Assembly (NCBI GenBank): GCA_027080445.1
Contig: JALWRY010000371.1
Location: 1-13,500 of the forward strand
Reading direction: 5' to 3'
DNA: 13,500 bases
Origin: Thiohalobacter sp.
GTDB lineage: Bacteria > Pseudomonadota > Gammaproteobacteria > DSM-19610
In this document: in pieces, positions 7,849-13,500 of the stretch
Numbering within the stretch: the stretch's first letter is position 1
Layout: each line of letters starts with the position of its first letter
Notes under the pieces: model-generated
The model's input: the letters and a program-made list of their open reading frames with translations, nothing else
Databases searched by the model: none
What the model was told of the DNA's origin: nothing
Position numbers and translations under genes: made by a program

Positions 7849-8076
7849 ATGCTTGCCAAGAAAACTGTAAAAAACCAGATCACGCTACCCAGGAAGATCG
7901 TGGACGCCTTCCCGGATATCGACTATTTCGACGTCAGGATCGAGAACGGGAAAATCGTCCTTAATCCGGTTCAACCGGGACAGGCGGAACAGGTGCGCGA
8001 CAAACTCGCCACGCTGGGTATCGCTGAAGACGATATTGAATATGCCGTGAGCTGGGCGAGAAAACAACCTGAATGA
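7849..8076 (+). CDS. AbrB/MazE-like (SpoVT-AbrB fold) antitoxin
   Basis: The product is 75 residues. The N-terminal part, VKNQITLPRKIVDAFPDIDY followed by FDVRIENGKIVLNPV, is the swapped-hairpin AbrB/MazE DNA-binding fold, with the typical NQITLP turn. The C-terminal tail (about residues 45-75) is acidic and would wrap the toxin. It is expected to neutralise the adjacent PIN toxin and to repress the module by binding the palindromes just upstream. A good AAGGA ribosome site lies 8 bases before the ATG, inside one of those palindromes. Its TGA overlaps the toxin ATG as ATGA, so synthesis of both is coupled. Base composition is close to that of the flanking chromosome, unlike the cassette upstream of pilR. 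Confidence 0.87.
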   Translation: MLAKKTVKNQITLPRKIVDAFPDIDYFDVRIENGKIVLNPVQPGQAEQVRDKLATLGIAEDDIEYAVSWARKQPE

Positions 8077-8483
8077 AGGTCGTGCTCGACACCAATGTCG
8101 TGTTGTCCACCCTGTTATTTTCACGCGGCCACCTGTGCTGGATACGCGATGCCTGGCGTACGGGTCAGTTCACACCCTGCATCAGTACCGCCACGACACA
8201 GGAACTCATCCGTGTGCTGTCTTATCCCAAATTCGAACTCGGCAGTGCCTATATCGAGGCCCTGCTTGGCGACTATCTCCCATACTGTGAAACCTGCACT
8301 GCTTTGAGGCGTGATCACAAGCTGCCCGATTGCCGCGACCCGCATGACCAGAAGTTTCTGCAACTCAGCGCCGCAGCCGGCGCCATCACCTTAGTGACCG
8401 GAGATCAGGCATTACTCGAATTAGACCCCGAAACCCGTTTTGCCATCGAAACACCAGCGCGATTCAAACAGCGATTTCGATAA
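8073..8483 (+). CDS. PIN-domain toxin (putative endoribonuclease)
   Basis: The product is 136 residues, almost entirely a PIN domain of the group annotated as putative toxin component, PIN family. PIN toxins are metal-dependent ribonucleases that cut tRNA, rRNA or mRNA when freed from their antitoxin. Acidic residues expected in the active site are present: Asp6 in VVLDTNV, Glu44 in TTQELIRVL, Asp89/Asp92 in CRDPHDQKFL and Asp111 in LVTGDQALL. The protein looks complete and active. The start is fixed by the ATGA overlap with the antitoxin gene; ribosome delivery from that gene is likely because no strong ribosome site is present. The RNA target cannot be deduced. No terminator is visible after the gene, and the 124 bases before the next gene show no promoter that I trust. 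Confidence 0.9.
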   Translation: MKVVLDTNVVLSTLLFSRGHLCWIRDAWRTGQFTPCISTATTQELIRVLSYPKFELGSAYIEALLGDYLPYCETCTALRRDHKLPDCRDPHDQKFLQLSAAAGAITLVTGDQALLELDPETRFAIETPARFKQRFR

Positions 8484-8607
8484 GGTGTCGTATTGCCGGC
8501 CGGGAGGATGAAAATAAGCCCGTCACAATAGATTGATGCGCGGACTGCCAGTATCATTACCAAACCATTCTGACCCTCTTTCAACCCGAAAAACCAAGAG
8601 AGACTCA

Positions 8608-9903
8608 ATGACCCGCCTTACAGCCGGGAAGAAAACCCGGAAAAAGCCCTCGGAATTTCAAAAGCTCTGGAAAAAAGCGGAAAATCTGAAGCAGCAAAAT
8701 GCACGTTTCCGTCAACGCCTTGACGGAATTATACGGCGCATGCAAACGGATATCCGCGCAGCAGAAGAAGCGGCCGCCAGGCAACATATCCCCCTGCTCA
8801 AACGACTGATCACGCTGGGACAACGAAAATCACTGACCCAATGGCAGCGGCGGGAACTGGACGACTGGATCCATGAGATACTTGAACCCTTGCAACACTC
8901 CAGCCACCTGGATGCAGCGCTCAGGGAAGATATCGCCCGTTACGAGGCCTTTCGCCTGGGGATTGAACTGGATGAGGACGACCCAACGCCTGTAACGGCG
9001 CAGTTACAGGCGCATATCGAACGCGAAGACGCGCAAATCAGGGAGGAACAACAGGCCCAAAAGGAGGATTGGCGCGCCGCGATCCACGATGAAGTCGAGC
9101 GCCTGCTGGATGAGGCGCTTGGCCCGGAACCGCCACGACCGGAGCGCGTTAGCAACACCCCGGATGATCTTTTCCAGGACGAACTTCAGCAGGCGCAACA
9201 ACGCGCTTACGAAACCTATCGTAAAGCCCGTGAAACCGCCCGGGCGGAATTGCTGGAAGAAATGCTGGAATATTCCGCGTTTCTGGATGACGACAAAGAC
9301 GATGACTTTTTCGATTCCGATTTCGGTTTTGGCTCCACCGATGCCCACGATTCATCTTCCAGCGCGGCTGATAACGATACGCCCGCCATCAGTAACCGCG
9401 TTTTCAAACAACTGTTTCGCAGTACCGCCGCCGCGCTGCACCCGGACCGGGAACATGACCCGGAGCTGCGCGAGGTAAAACACAAGCTTATGACTGCGCT
9501 GCTCAAGGCGCGAAAACAGGGTGACGTCATGACCATCATTCAGATGCACCAGGAACATGTCAGTCACGATAGCGCCTTGTCAAAGGCGGATGAACAGCAG
9601 TTAATCGCGGCGCTGAAAGCCCAGGTTAGCGCACTCAAGCAGGAACGTGAATCGTACAGTTTTGAATCGCCACTGCACCGCATGGCTTATGAAGTATTCT
9701 ATTCCCCAAGCGCCAAAAAAACCGAGCAGGCGTTAGAACAACACATTCGGCGCATGGAAACAGCGGCTTCGCAGGCACAATCCCTGGCGCAGCAAATAAA
9801 AACGCTCAAAACGCTCAAGCCGCATCTCGAACAGCGCTATGACGAAAGCCGTTTTAACAACCCGCTGGATGCGCTCGATGCGCTATTCGGATTTGATCCC
9901 TGA
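8608..9903 (+). CDS. Coiled-coil protein with an internal J domain
   Basis: The product is 431 residues and highly charged. The J-domain hallmark His-Pro-Asp is at 278-280 (ALHPDREHDPELREVKHKLM), preceded by the helix VFKQLFRSTAAAL and followed by a helix ending in ALLKARKQGDVMTII. This makes it a probable co-chaperone that stimulates an Hsp70 (DnaK-type) ATPase. The J domain sits between a long helical N-terminal region (about 15-225, coiled-coil-like, with an acidic Asp-rich stretch at 227-238) and a C-terminal helical region (325-410). There is no Gly/Phe region, zinc finger or membrane segment, so it is not DnaJ or CbpA. ATG 8608 follows an AGAGA ribosome-like site; an in-frame TTG at 8533 would add 25 unlikely residues. 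Its client is unknown. The family occurs widely in gammaproteobacteria without an assigned role, as far as I know. Confidence 0.8.
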   Translation: MTRLTAGKKTRKKPSEFQKLWKKAENLKQQNARFRQRLDGIIRRMQTDIRAAEEAAARQHIPLLKRLITLGQRKSLTQWQRRELDDWIHEILEPLQHSSHLDAALREDIARYEAFRLGIELDEDDPTPVTAQLQAHIEREDAQIREEQQAQKEDWRAAIHDEVERLLDEALGPEPPRPERVSNTPDDLFQDELQQAQQRAYETYRKARETARAELLEEMLEYSAFLDDDKDDDFFDSDFGFGSTDAHDSSSSAADNDTPAISNRVFKQLFRSTAAALHPDREHDPELREVKHKLMTALLKARKQGDVMTIIQMHQEHVSHDSALSKADEQQLIAALKAQVSALKQERESYSFESPLHRMAYEVFYSPSAKKTEQALEQHIRRMETAASQAQSLAQQIKTLKTLKPHLEQRYDESRFNNPLDALDALFGFDP

Positions 9904-9926
9904 GACCCGTCGAAACATAAAGCCTG

Positions 9927-9941
9927 GATTCAGACTGAATC
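9927..9941. repeat. 15-base odd palindrome upstream of the HipA-like gene
   Basis: GATTCAGACTGAATC is a perfect palindrome around a central A at 9934. It shares its central nine bases TCAGACTGA with a second 15-base palindrome at 11428-11442, beyond the far end of the HipA-like gene. It could be a regulator site. No T-run follows, so it does not look like a terminator for the gene before it. Confidence 0.55.
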
Positions 9942-9967
9942 GCCCCCAGTATTCCGGAGACAACATT

Positions 9968-9995
9968 TTGCCATGCCGACAATCTCTGATATTCT
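9968..9995 (+). promoter_or_regulatory. Candidate sigma-70 promoter of the HipA-like gene
   Basis: TTGCCA (9968-9973) and TATTCT (9990-9995) are spaced by 16 bases and lie 54 bases before the start codon, in an AT-rich stretch (9964-10005) of an otherwise gene-free gap. A half-site ATTCAGTCT lies just downstream near 10007, resembling half of the palindrome at 9927. Confidence 0.45.
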
Positions 9996-10048
9996 ATTCA
10001 TATTCCATTCAGTCTTAACTCCGGGACATATTAAGAGCGCCATGCCAG

Positions 10049-11350
10049 ATGAGCACATCCAGGGACCAGTTGCAGCAAGCGATTGAACGCCGAGGTATTG
10101 CTTATTCAATTGATTTGCAAACTGATTTAGGTGTAAGCCAGGCCACGGTTTCACGCTTGCTGAAAACAGCGGGAAACCGCCTCTACCGGCTTGGAAAGGG
10201 CCGTAACACCCGCTATTCGTTGATTCACCCTCTATTCAGTCGACAACCGCTTTACCGCATCACCCCCTCCGGAACACCGGAACGCCTCACAGAGATCGCC
10301 CCACTGATCGATGACCGCTACGCCGTGCAACCGCATCAGACTGTCTGGCTCGCCGGGCTGGAGGGCACAGGACTGTTCGACAGCCTGCCCTACTTTCTCG
10401 ATGATTTGCGCCCACAGGGTTTTCTGGGGCGACAAATTGCCCGGCAGCTCGGCGTCCCATGGCCCACCGATCCACGTCGCTGGAACCCGGCGCAGGTATT
10501 CACCTATTTGATGCAACATGGCGCTGACCTGCCCGGGGACCTAGTGCTGGGCGACCCTGCGCTGGATGCCGCCCTCCAGCCCCCATCAATCACCGCGGTC
10601 GATGACTACCCCGGGCTGGCGGAACAGGTCCTGAGCGGCCCGGTACCCGGTTCATCCGCAGGCGGCGAGCAACCTAAATTCACCGCTTTCGGAGAAGCCG
10701 GCCACGTCATTGTAAAATTCTCGCCACGCGGCAAAGGCGCCGAGGCGGCACGCTGGCGGGACATCCTGATTGCAGAACACCATGCAGGGCAGATACTGCA
10801 AGAAACCGGGATAGCGACCGCCACCAGCCGCCTGTACGAACGCAACGGGCGGATTTTCCTGGAGGTTGTTCGCTTTGACCGCCAGGGTGAATCCGGCCGA
10901 AGCGCCATGCTCTCGCTGGCCGCCATCGATGCGGAATTCTGCGGCCAGGGCCGCGACTGGACAACGACACTGCAACAGCTGGCACGGATGAAACGCGTCG
11001 AACAGGCCGATGTGCAAACCGCCCGTTACGCCCAGCAATTCGGCCAATGGATTGGCAATACCGACATGCACCTTGGCAATCTCAGTTTCCAGCCCCGTAC
11101 CACGCATTTTTCACTGCGGCCACTCTATGACATGGCGCCGATGCGCTGGGCGCCGGTTCGCGGCGAACTGCCTCGGGATACCGACCCTCCACCCCCTGTA
11201 CGCGACAGCCAGAACGAACCGGTCTGGTACGACAGCGGGAAACTTGCCGTCGAATACTGGCAAAGGCTCACGGATGAAACACGCCTGTCCCCGGCCTTCC
11301 GACGTATCGCCAGCCAGCAGCGCAAAAGGATCAATAGCCGCCTGGCTTGA
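10049..11350 (+). CDS. yjjJ: HipA-like kinase of the YjjJ type, with N-terminal HTH
   Basis: The product is 433 residues and matches the layout of YjjJ, a HipA homologue with its own DNA-binding domain. An N-terminal winged helix (about 5-60) has the HTH IDLQTDLGVSQATVSRLLKT. The kinase part shows the glycine-rich GSSAGGEQPKF (201-211), the ATP-binding lysine in HVIVKFSP (Lys223), FLEVVRFDR (270-278), the catalytic loop GNTDMHLGNLSF (336-347; Asp339, Asn344) and the metal-binding motif LYDMAPM (Asp361). HipA-type kinases phosphorylate translation factors such as glutamyl-tRNA synthetase and cause dormancy; the YjjJ substrate is less certain. No separate HipB-like gene is adjacent, so the fused HTH may supply regulation. 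ATG 10049 gives a full HTH; another ATG at 10042 is out of frame. An AAGAG lies 11 bases upstream. It is transcribed alone, with its own promoter region. Confidence 0.9.
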   Translation: MSTSRDQLQQAIERRGIAYSIDLQTDLGVSQATVSRLLKTAGNRLYRLGKGRNTRYSLIHPLFSRQPLYRITPSGTPERLTEIAPLIDDRYAVQPHQTVWLAGLEGTGLFDSLPYFLDDLRPQGFLGRQIARQLGVPWPTDPRRWNPAQVFTYLMQHGADLPGDLVLGDPALDAALQPPSITAVDDYPGLAEQVLSGPVPGSSAGGEQPKFTAFGEAGHVIVKFSPRGKGAEAARWRDILIAEHHAGQILQETGIATATSRLYERNGRIFLEVVRFDRQGESGRSAMLSLAAIDAEFCGQGRDWTTTLQQLARMKRVEQADVQTARYAQQFGQWIGNTDMHLGNLSFQPRTTHFSLRPLYDMAPMRWAPVRGELPRDTDPPPPVRDSQNEPVWYDSGKLAVEYWQRLTDETRLSPAFRRIASQQRKRINSRLA

Positions 11351-11599
11351 AATATCCGGCAAACCGGCTATCCTCCGCATTTAAATTCACCAAAGTGACG
11401 CTTTACGTCACACGCAAGTGAAACACCGCGTCAGACTGACGCTGACGATCAGGGAAGATCGTGACATATTATCCAGGGAGGACGCGCACATGACCCACCA
11501 TCACTGACCCCCTCACATACGCTATCTGCTTGTCGCAGAAATAAATTAAAGAAGCCCCGTCGCGCTGCCGTCAATGTTTTGCACGCAGCGCCATGGAAT
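11351..11599. promoter_or_regulatory. Gene-free region upstream of pilA with TGACG/CGTCA dyads
   Basis: I see no coding sequence here. TGACG or its complement occurs five times between 11396 and 11447, forming two dyads: GTGACG-CTTTA-CGTCAC (11395-11411) and the perfect palindrome GCGTCAGACTGACGC (11428-11442). A TTGTC at 11530-11534, about 94 bases before the predicted pilA RNA start, resembles the TGTC core described for PilR sites. An AT-rich stretch (about 11540-11553) could serve as a bend between activator and promoter. No intrinsic terminator for the upstream gene was found. Confidence 0.4.
11428..11442. repeat. 15-base odd palindrome downstream of the HipA-like gene
   Basis: GCGTCAGACTGACGC is a perfect palindrome around a central A at 11435. 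Its nine central bases equal those of the palindrome at 9927-9941, so the two bracket the HipA-like gene; see that entry. Confidence 0.55.
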
Positions 11600-11615
11600 T
11601 GGCATGCCACCTGCA
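11600..11615 (+). promoter_or_regulatory. Sigma-54 (RpoN) -24/-12 promoter of pilA
   Basis: TGGCATGCCACCTGCA matches the TGGCAC-N5-TTGCA consensus with GG (11601-11602) and GC (11613-11614) 12 bases apart, the spacing that sigma-54 requires. The predicted RNA start is near 11626, leaving a leader of about 118 bases before pilA. PilR, the cognate class of activator, is encoded in this window, and pilA is its classical target. Confidence 0.8.
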
Positions 11616-11643
11616 TTAAGCAGGTCAAGCCAAGCAACAGGTC

Positions 11644-11691
11644 AGCCTTGCCGATGACACGACGTCAGCCGCAAGGAAGCACCGCAAGGCT
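11644..11691 (+). other. Predicted hairpin in the pilA leader RNA
   Basis: AGCCTTGC (11644-11651) is perfectly complementary to GCAAGGCT (11684-11691), an 8-bp stem closing a 32-base loop. A second GCAAGG at 11671-11676 can pair with the same left arm (CCTTGC), so two exclusive folds are possible. The ribosome site AGAGGA (11731-11736) lies outside both. This could stabilise the abundant pilin mRNA. Confidence 0.4.
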
Positions 11692-11743
11692 TCTGTTCAA
11701 CAACGCTATTTGACAATACGTTAACGTTTAAGAGGATTGACTC

Positions 11744-12142
11744 ATGAAGAAAGTACAGCAAGGTTTTACATTGATCGAACTGATGATCGTTGTGGCGATC
11801 ATTGGCATTCTGGCCGCGATTGCACTGCCGGCTTATCAGGATTACATCGCCCGTGCAAAAGTAACTGAAGGCCTGGCTATTGGCAGTGGCGCTAAGGCCA
11901 CTGTAGGTGAAAATATTGCCAGCGGTGTTACTGATCTTTGCGCAGGCGTATCAACAGGCACAATCAACAACACCACATTAACATGCACATCATCTACCGG
12001 TAAGTTGCATCTTAGCGTCGTCGCCGGCTCAGCAGGTACTGTGACTTTCGATCTGGTACCAGCCAGTACCTCTCAAGGTGTTTCCTGGGACTGTAATAAT
12101 CCTAGTGATGCTAAATATGTACCTTCAGAATGCCGCTCATAA
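11744..12142 (+). CDS. pilA: Type IVa major pilin (prepilin)
   Basis: The product is a 132-residue prepilin. It has a short basic leader MKKVQQG cut after Gly7, giving an N-terminal Phe8 that is then methylated, and the canonical FTLIELMIVVAIIGILAAIALPAYQDY with the assembly glutamate at Glu12 (Glu5 of the mature protein). The first 30 or so mature residues form the hydrophobic helix that anchors the pilin in the inner membrane and then packs the fibre core. The globular part contains four cysteines (66, 81, 117, 130); the last pair would close the usual C-terminal disulfide loop and the first pair a second disulfide. The latter half is visibly AT-richer than the first, as is common for the variable surface of pilins. 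An AGAGGA ribosome site lies 7 bases before the ATG. It is a single-gene transcript ending at the terminator just downstream and is expected to be activated by PilR with RpoN. Confidence 0.96.
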   Translation: MKKVQQGFTLIELMIVVAIIGILAAIALPAYQDYIARAKVTEGLAIGSGAKATVGENIASGVTDLCAGVSTGTINNTTLTCTSSTGKLHLSVVAGSAGTVTFDLVPASTSQGVSWDCNNPSDAKYVPSECRS

Positions 12143-12168
12143 TGAGACATTAAGCGCCAAACCACACG

Positions 12169-12199
12169 CGTCCCCGCTTTTGCGGGGACGACGTTTTTT
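12169..12199 (+). terminator. Intrinsic terminator of pilA
   Basis: A 9-bp perfect stem, CGTCCCCGC (12169-12177) with GCGGGGACG (12182-12190), closed by a TTTT loop, is followed after three bases by six T (12194-12199). It lies 26 bases after the pilA stop and should separate pilA from the next gene. Confidence 0.9.
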
Positions 12200-12268
12200 A
12201 GGCGACATCACAAGCAAAACCAGCATCAGCTAATTATCAAAAAAATCAATCCAGGCGCGCGCGTGAAG

Positions 12269-13500
12269 ATGGAAACATGCTCCAAACGTAAAATGCTCAG
12301 CTACGCCTTTAGCTATTGCTGCATCGCGCTACTTATCCATTACCCAGTCGTCGCAAGCTATTTTGACATGCCTGCCGGGAGTGAAATCCTCCTCGCCAGC
12401 ACCGCACTGACTTCCACCAACCTTCAACTGCAAATCGTCACTTATGTACTGACGGTATTTCTGATAAATCTGTTGCCCCTGGTCCCGCTGCTAACAAGCC
12501 TGCGCAATCTGGACCCTTTTTTACGCCGCCATGGCTTTACGCCTTTCACCGCATTCCTGCTCGCAGTTTTCTGTTTCTGGACAGCAGTCCTCTGCCTCAA
12601 CAAAGTCTACTTTCCACAATCATCCTTTGGCCTGTTGCTGCCGATTGAAAACCCAATGACGCTGCGCTGGCTAGGCTTCAGTGCGCTTACCCTTTTTCTG
12701 GCACTTGGCTTTGTGCCGGCTCTATGGGCAGCCACAAAATACCTGGGCAGCCAACTACACCGACCGGTGGCGCGTATCGCGCTGGGCGTCTCTCTCGCAA
12801 CAGGCCTTATACAGCCCCTGTACTCGCATTGGTCGAACCAGGGCGCCTCATCATCCAGGCCCGACGTTATCTTCATCGGTATAGACTCCGCCACCTGGCT
12901 GCACCTCCAGCACCATCCCAACGCATTACCGCATCTGAGAAAACTGCTCTCCCAGTCGACTGTCTACACGAATACGATTACGCCTCTTGCCCGCACCTTT
13001 CCGGCCTGGACCAGTATCCTTACCGCCCAATATCCGGTACACACCGGTGCGCGTTTTAATCTGACAGCATTCGATCAGGTGAATACCCGCGTCACCCTGC
13101 CCAAAATACTCAAGGCACAGGGCTATACCACGATTTACGCCCAGGATGAACGCACATTCAACAACCTGGATGAAAGCTTTGGCTTTGACAAGGTCGTCGG
13201 TCCCAAAGTGGGCGCGGCTGAATTCGTGCTGACCAAGATCTCCGATCATCCACTTGAAAACCTGGCGCTACTGACTTCCTGGGGTAAGCAACTGTTTCCC
13301 TTTATTGCCCTGAATCGCGCCGACAGCATCCATTACGATCCGGACGAATTTATCGCCGCGGTCATCGACAACCTGCCTCGGGACAGAGGCCACCCGCTAT
13401 TTCTCGCTACACACTTCTGCCTTGCTCATTACCCCTATACCTGGCGTACCCAGAGTCGTCAAAATGATGCAGGCGCCAGCCAATCAATTGACGAACAACC
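12269..13500 (+). CDS. Membrane-anchored alkaline-phosphatase-superfamily (sulfatase/phosphodiesterase-like) enzyme, C-terminus cut
   Basis: An open frame runs from ATG 12269 to the window end (410 codons, no stop). About five hydrophobic segments occur between residues 10 and 185 (for example 52-72, 92-112, 134-156). A soluble domain, presumably periplasmic, then begins with PDVIFIGIDSATW, whose Asp206 is a metal ligand. The nucleophile region is ARTFPAWTSILTAQYP (241-256) with Thr243 in the nucleophile position, as in phosphodiesterase or phosphotransferase members; the Cys/Ser-x-Pro-x-Arg sulfatase signature is absent. A later ATHFCLAHYPY (380-390) offers metal-binding histidines (His382, His387). 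The remaining metal ligands lie beyond the window. GTG 12263, with an AGG 7 bases before it, is an alternative start adding two residues. Position directly after pilA suggests a link to the cell envelope or pilin modification, but the substrate is unknown. Confidence 0.82.
   Translation, partial: METCSKRKMLSYAFSYCCIALLIHYPVVASYFDMPAGSEILLASTALTSTNLQLQIVTYVLTVFLINLLPLVPLLTSLRNLDPFLRRHGFTPFTAFLLAVFCFWTAVLCLNKVYFPQSSFGLLLPIENPMTLRWLGFSALTLFLALGFVPALWAATKYLGSQLHRPVARIALGVSLATGLIQPLYSHWSNQGASSSRPDVIFIGIDSATWLHLQHHPNALPHLRKLLSQSTVYTNTITPLARTFPAWTSILTAQYPVHTGARFNLTAFDQVNTRVTLPKILKAQGYTTIYAQDERTFNNLDESFGFDKVVGPKVGAAEFVLTKISDHPLENLALLTSWGKQLFPFIALNRADSIHYDPDEFIAAVIDNLPRDRGHPLFLATHFCLAHYPYTWRTQSRQNDAGASQSIDEQ

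Noticed and set aside
8508..8533. Seven-codon ORF after GGGAGG downstream of the PIN gene
   Set aside because: The purine stretch directly abuts the ATG, leaving no usable spacing, and the peptide is trivial.
11354..11372. CCGG-CAAA-CCGG hairpin after the HipA-like gene as a terminator
   Set aside because: The stem is only four pairs and no T-run follows.
11710..11743. TTGACA just upstream of pilA as a sigma-70 promoter
   Set aside because: The -10 position would fall on the ribosome binding site, with no TATAAT-like sequence and no room before the start codon.
12607..12921. Minus- and alternate-frame ORFs near 12600-13250
   Set aside because: They are shadows of the long plus-strand AlkP-superfamily frame that runs from 12269 off the window end.

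Overview
The window comes from a GC-rich gammaproteobacterium. The evidence is a pilS-pilR two-component pair, a type IVa major pilin behind a sigma-54 type promoter, a small PP0621-like gene in front of pilS, and a neighbouring sucC-sucD-nadE operon. Genus cannot be read from the sequence. No tRNA, rRNA or CRISPR array was found.

Layout. Positions 1-2505, minus strand: a tightly coupled metabolic operon, sucC-sucD-nadE (succinyl-CoA synthetase subunits, then the N-terminal nitrilase domain of glutamine-dependent NAD synthetase, cut by the window start). Positions 2607-4432, plus strand: a small membrane/zinc-ribbon-like protein and the pilus sensor kinase PilS. Positions 4435-6441: an AT-richer two-gene cassette resembling an AbiEi/AbiEii (type IV toxin-antitoxin or abortive-infection) pair, with its own palindrome-embedded promoter. 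Positions 6442-7788: PilR, the sigma-54 activator. Positions 7793-8483: an AbrB/MazE-like antitoxin and a PIN-family toxin with a palindromic control region. Positions 8608-9903: a coiled-coil protein with an internal J domain. Positions 10049-11350: a HipA-like kinase of the YjjJ type. Positions 11351-11743: a long regulatory region with dyads, a sigma-54 promoter and a structured leader. Positions 11744-12142: the major pilin, followed by a strong intrinsic terminator. Positions 12269-13500: the start of a membrane-anchored alkaline-phosphatase-superfamily enzyme, cut by the window end.

How it works together. By known biology, PilS controls PilR phosphorylation, and PilR with RpoN switches on pilA; all three genes and a matching -24/-12 promoter are present. 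The most striking observation is that the AbiE-like cassette sits exactly between pilS and pilR. Removing 2010 bases would restore a TAATG stop-start overlap of the two pilus genes. pilR has no visible ribosome binding site of its own and now starts 5 bases after the toxin-like gene stops, so pilus control may have become wired to an autoregulated defence or toxin-antitoxin operon. Two further toxin-antitoxin-like modules lie between pilR and pilA.
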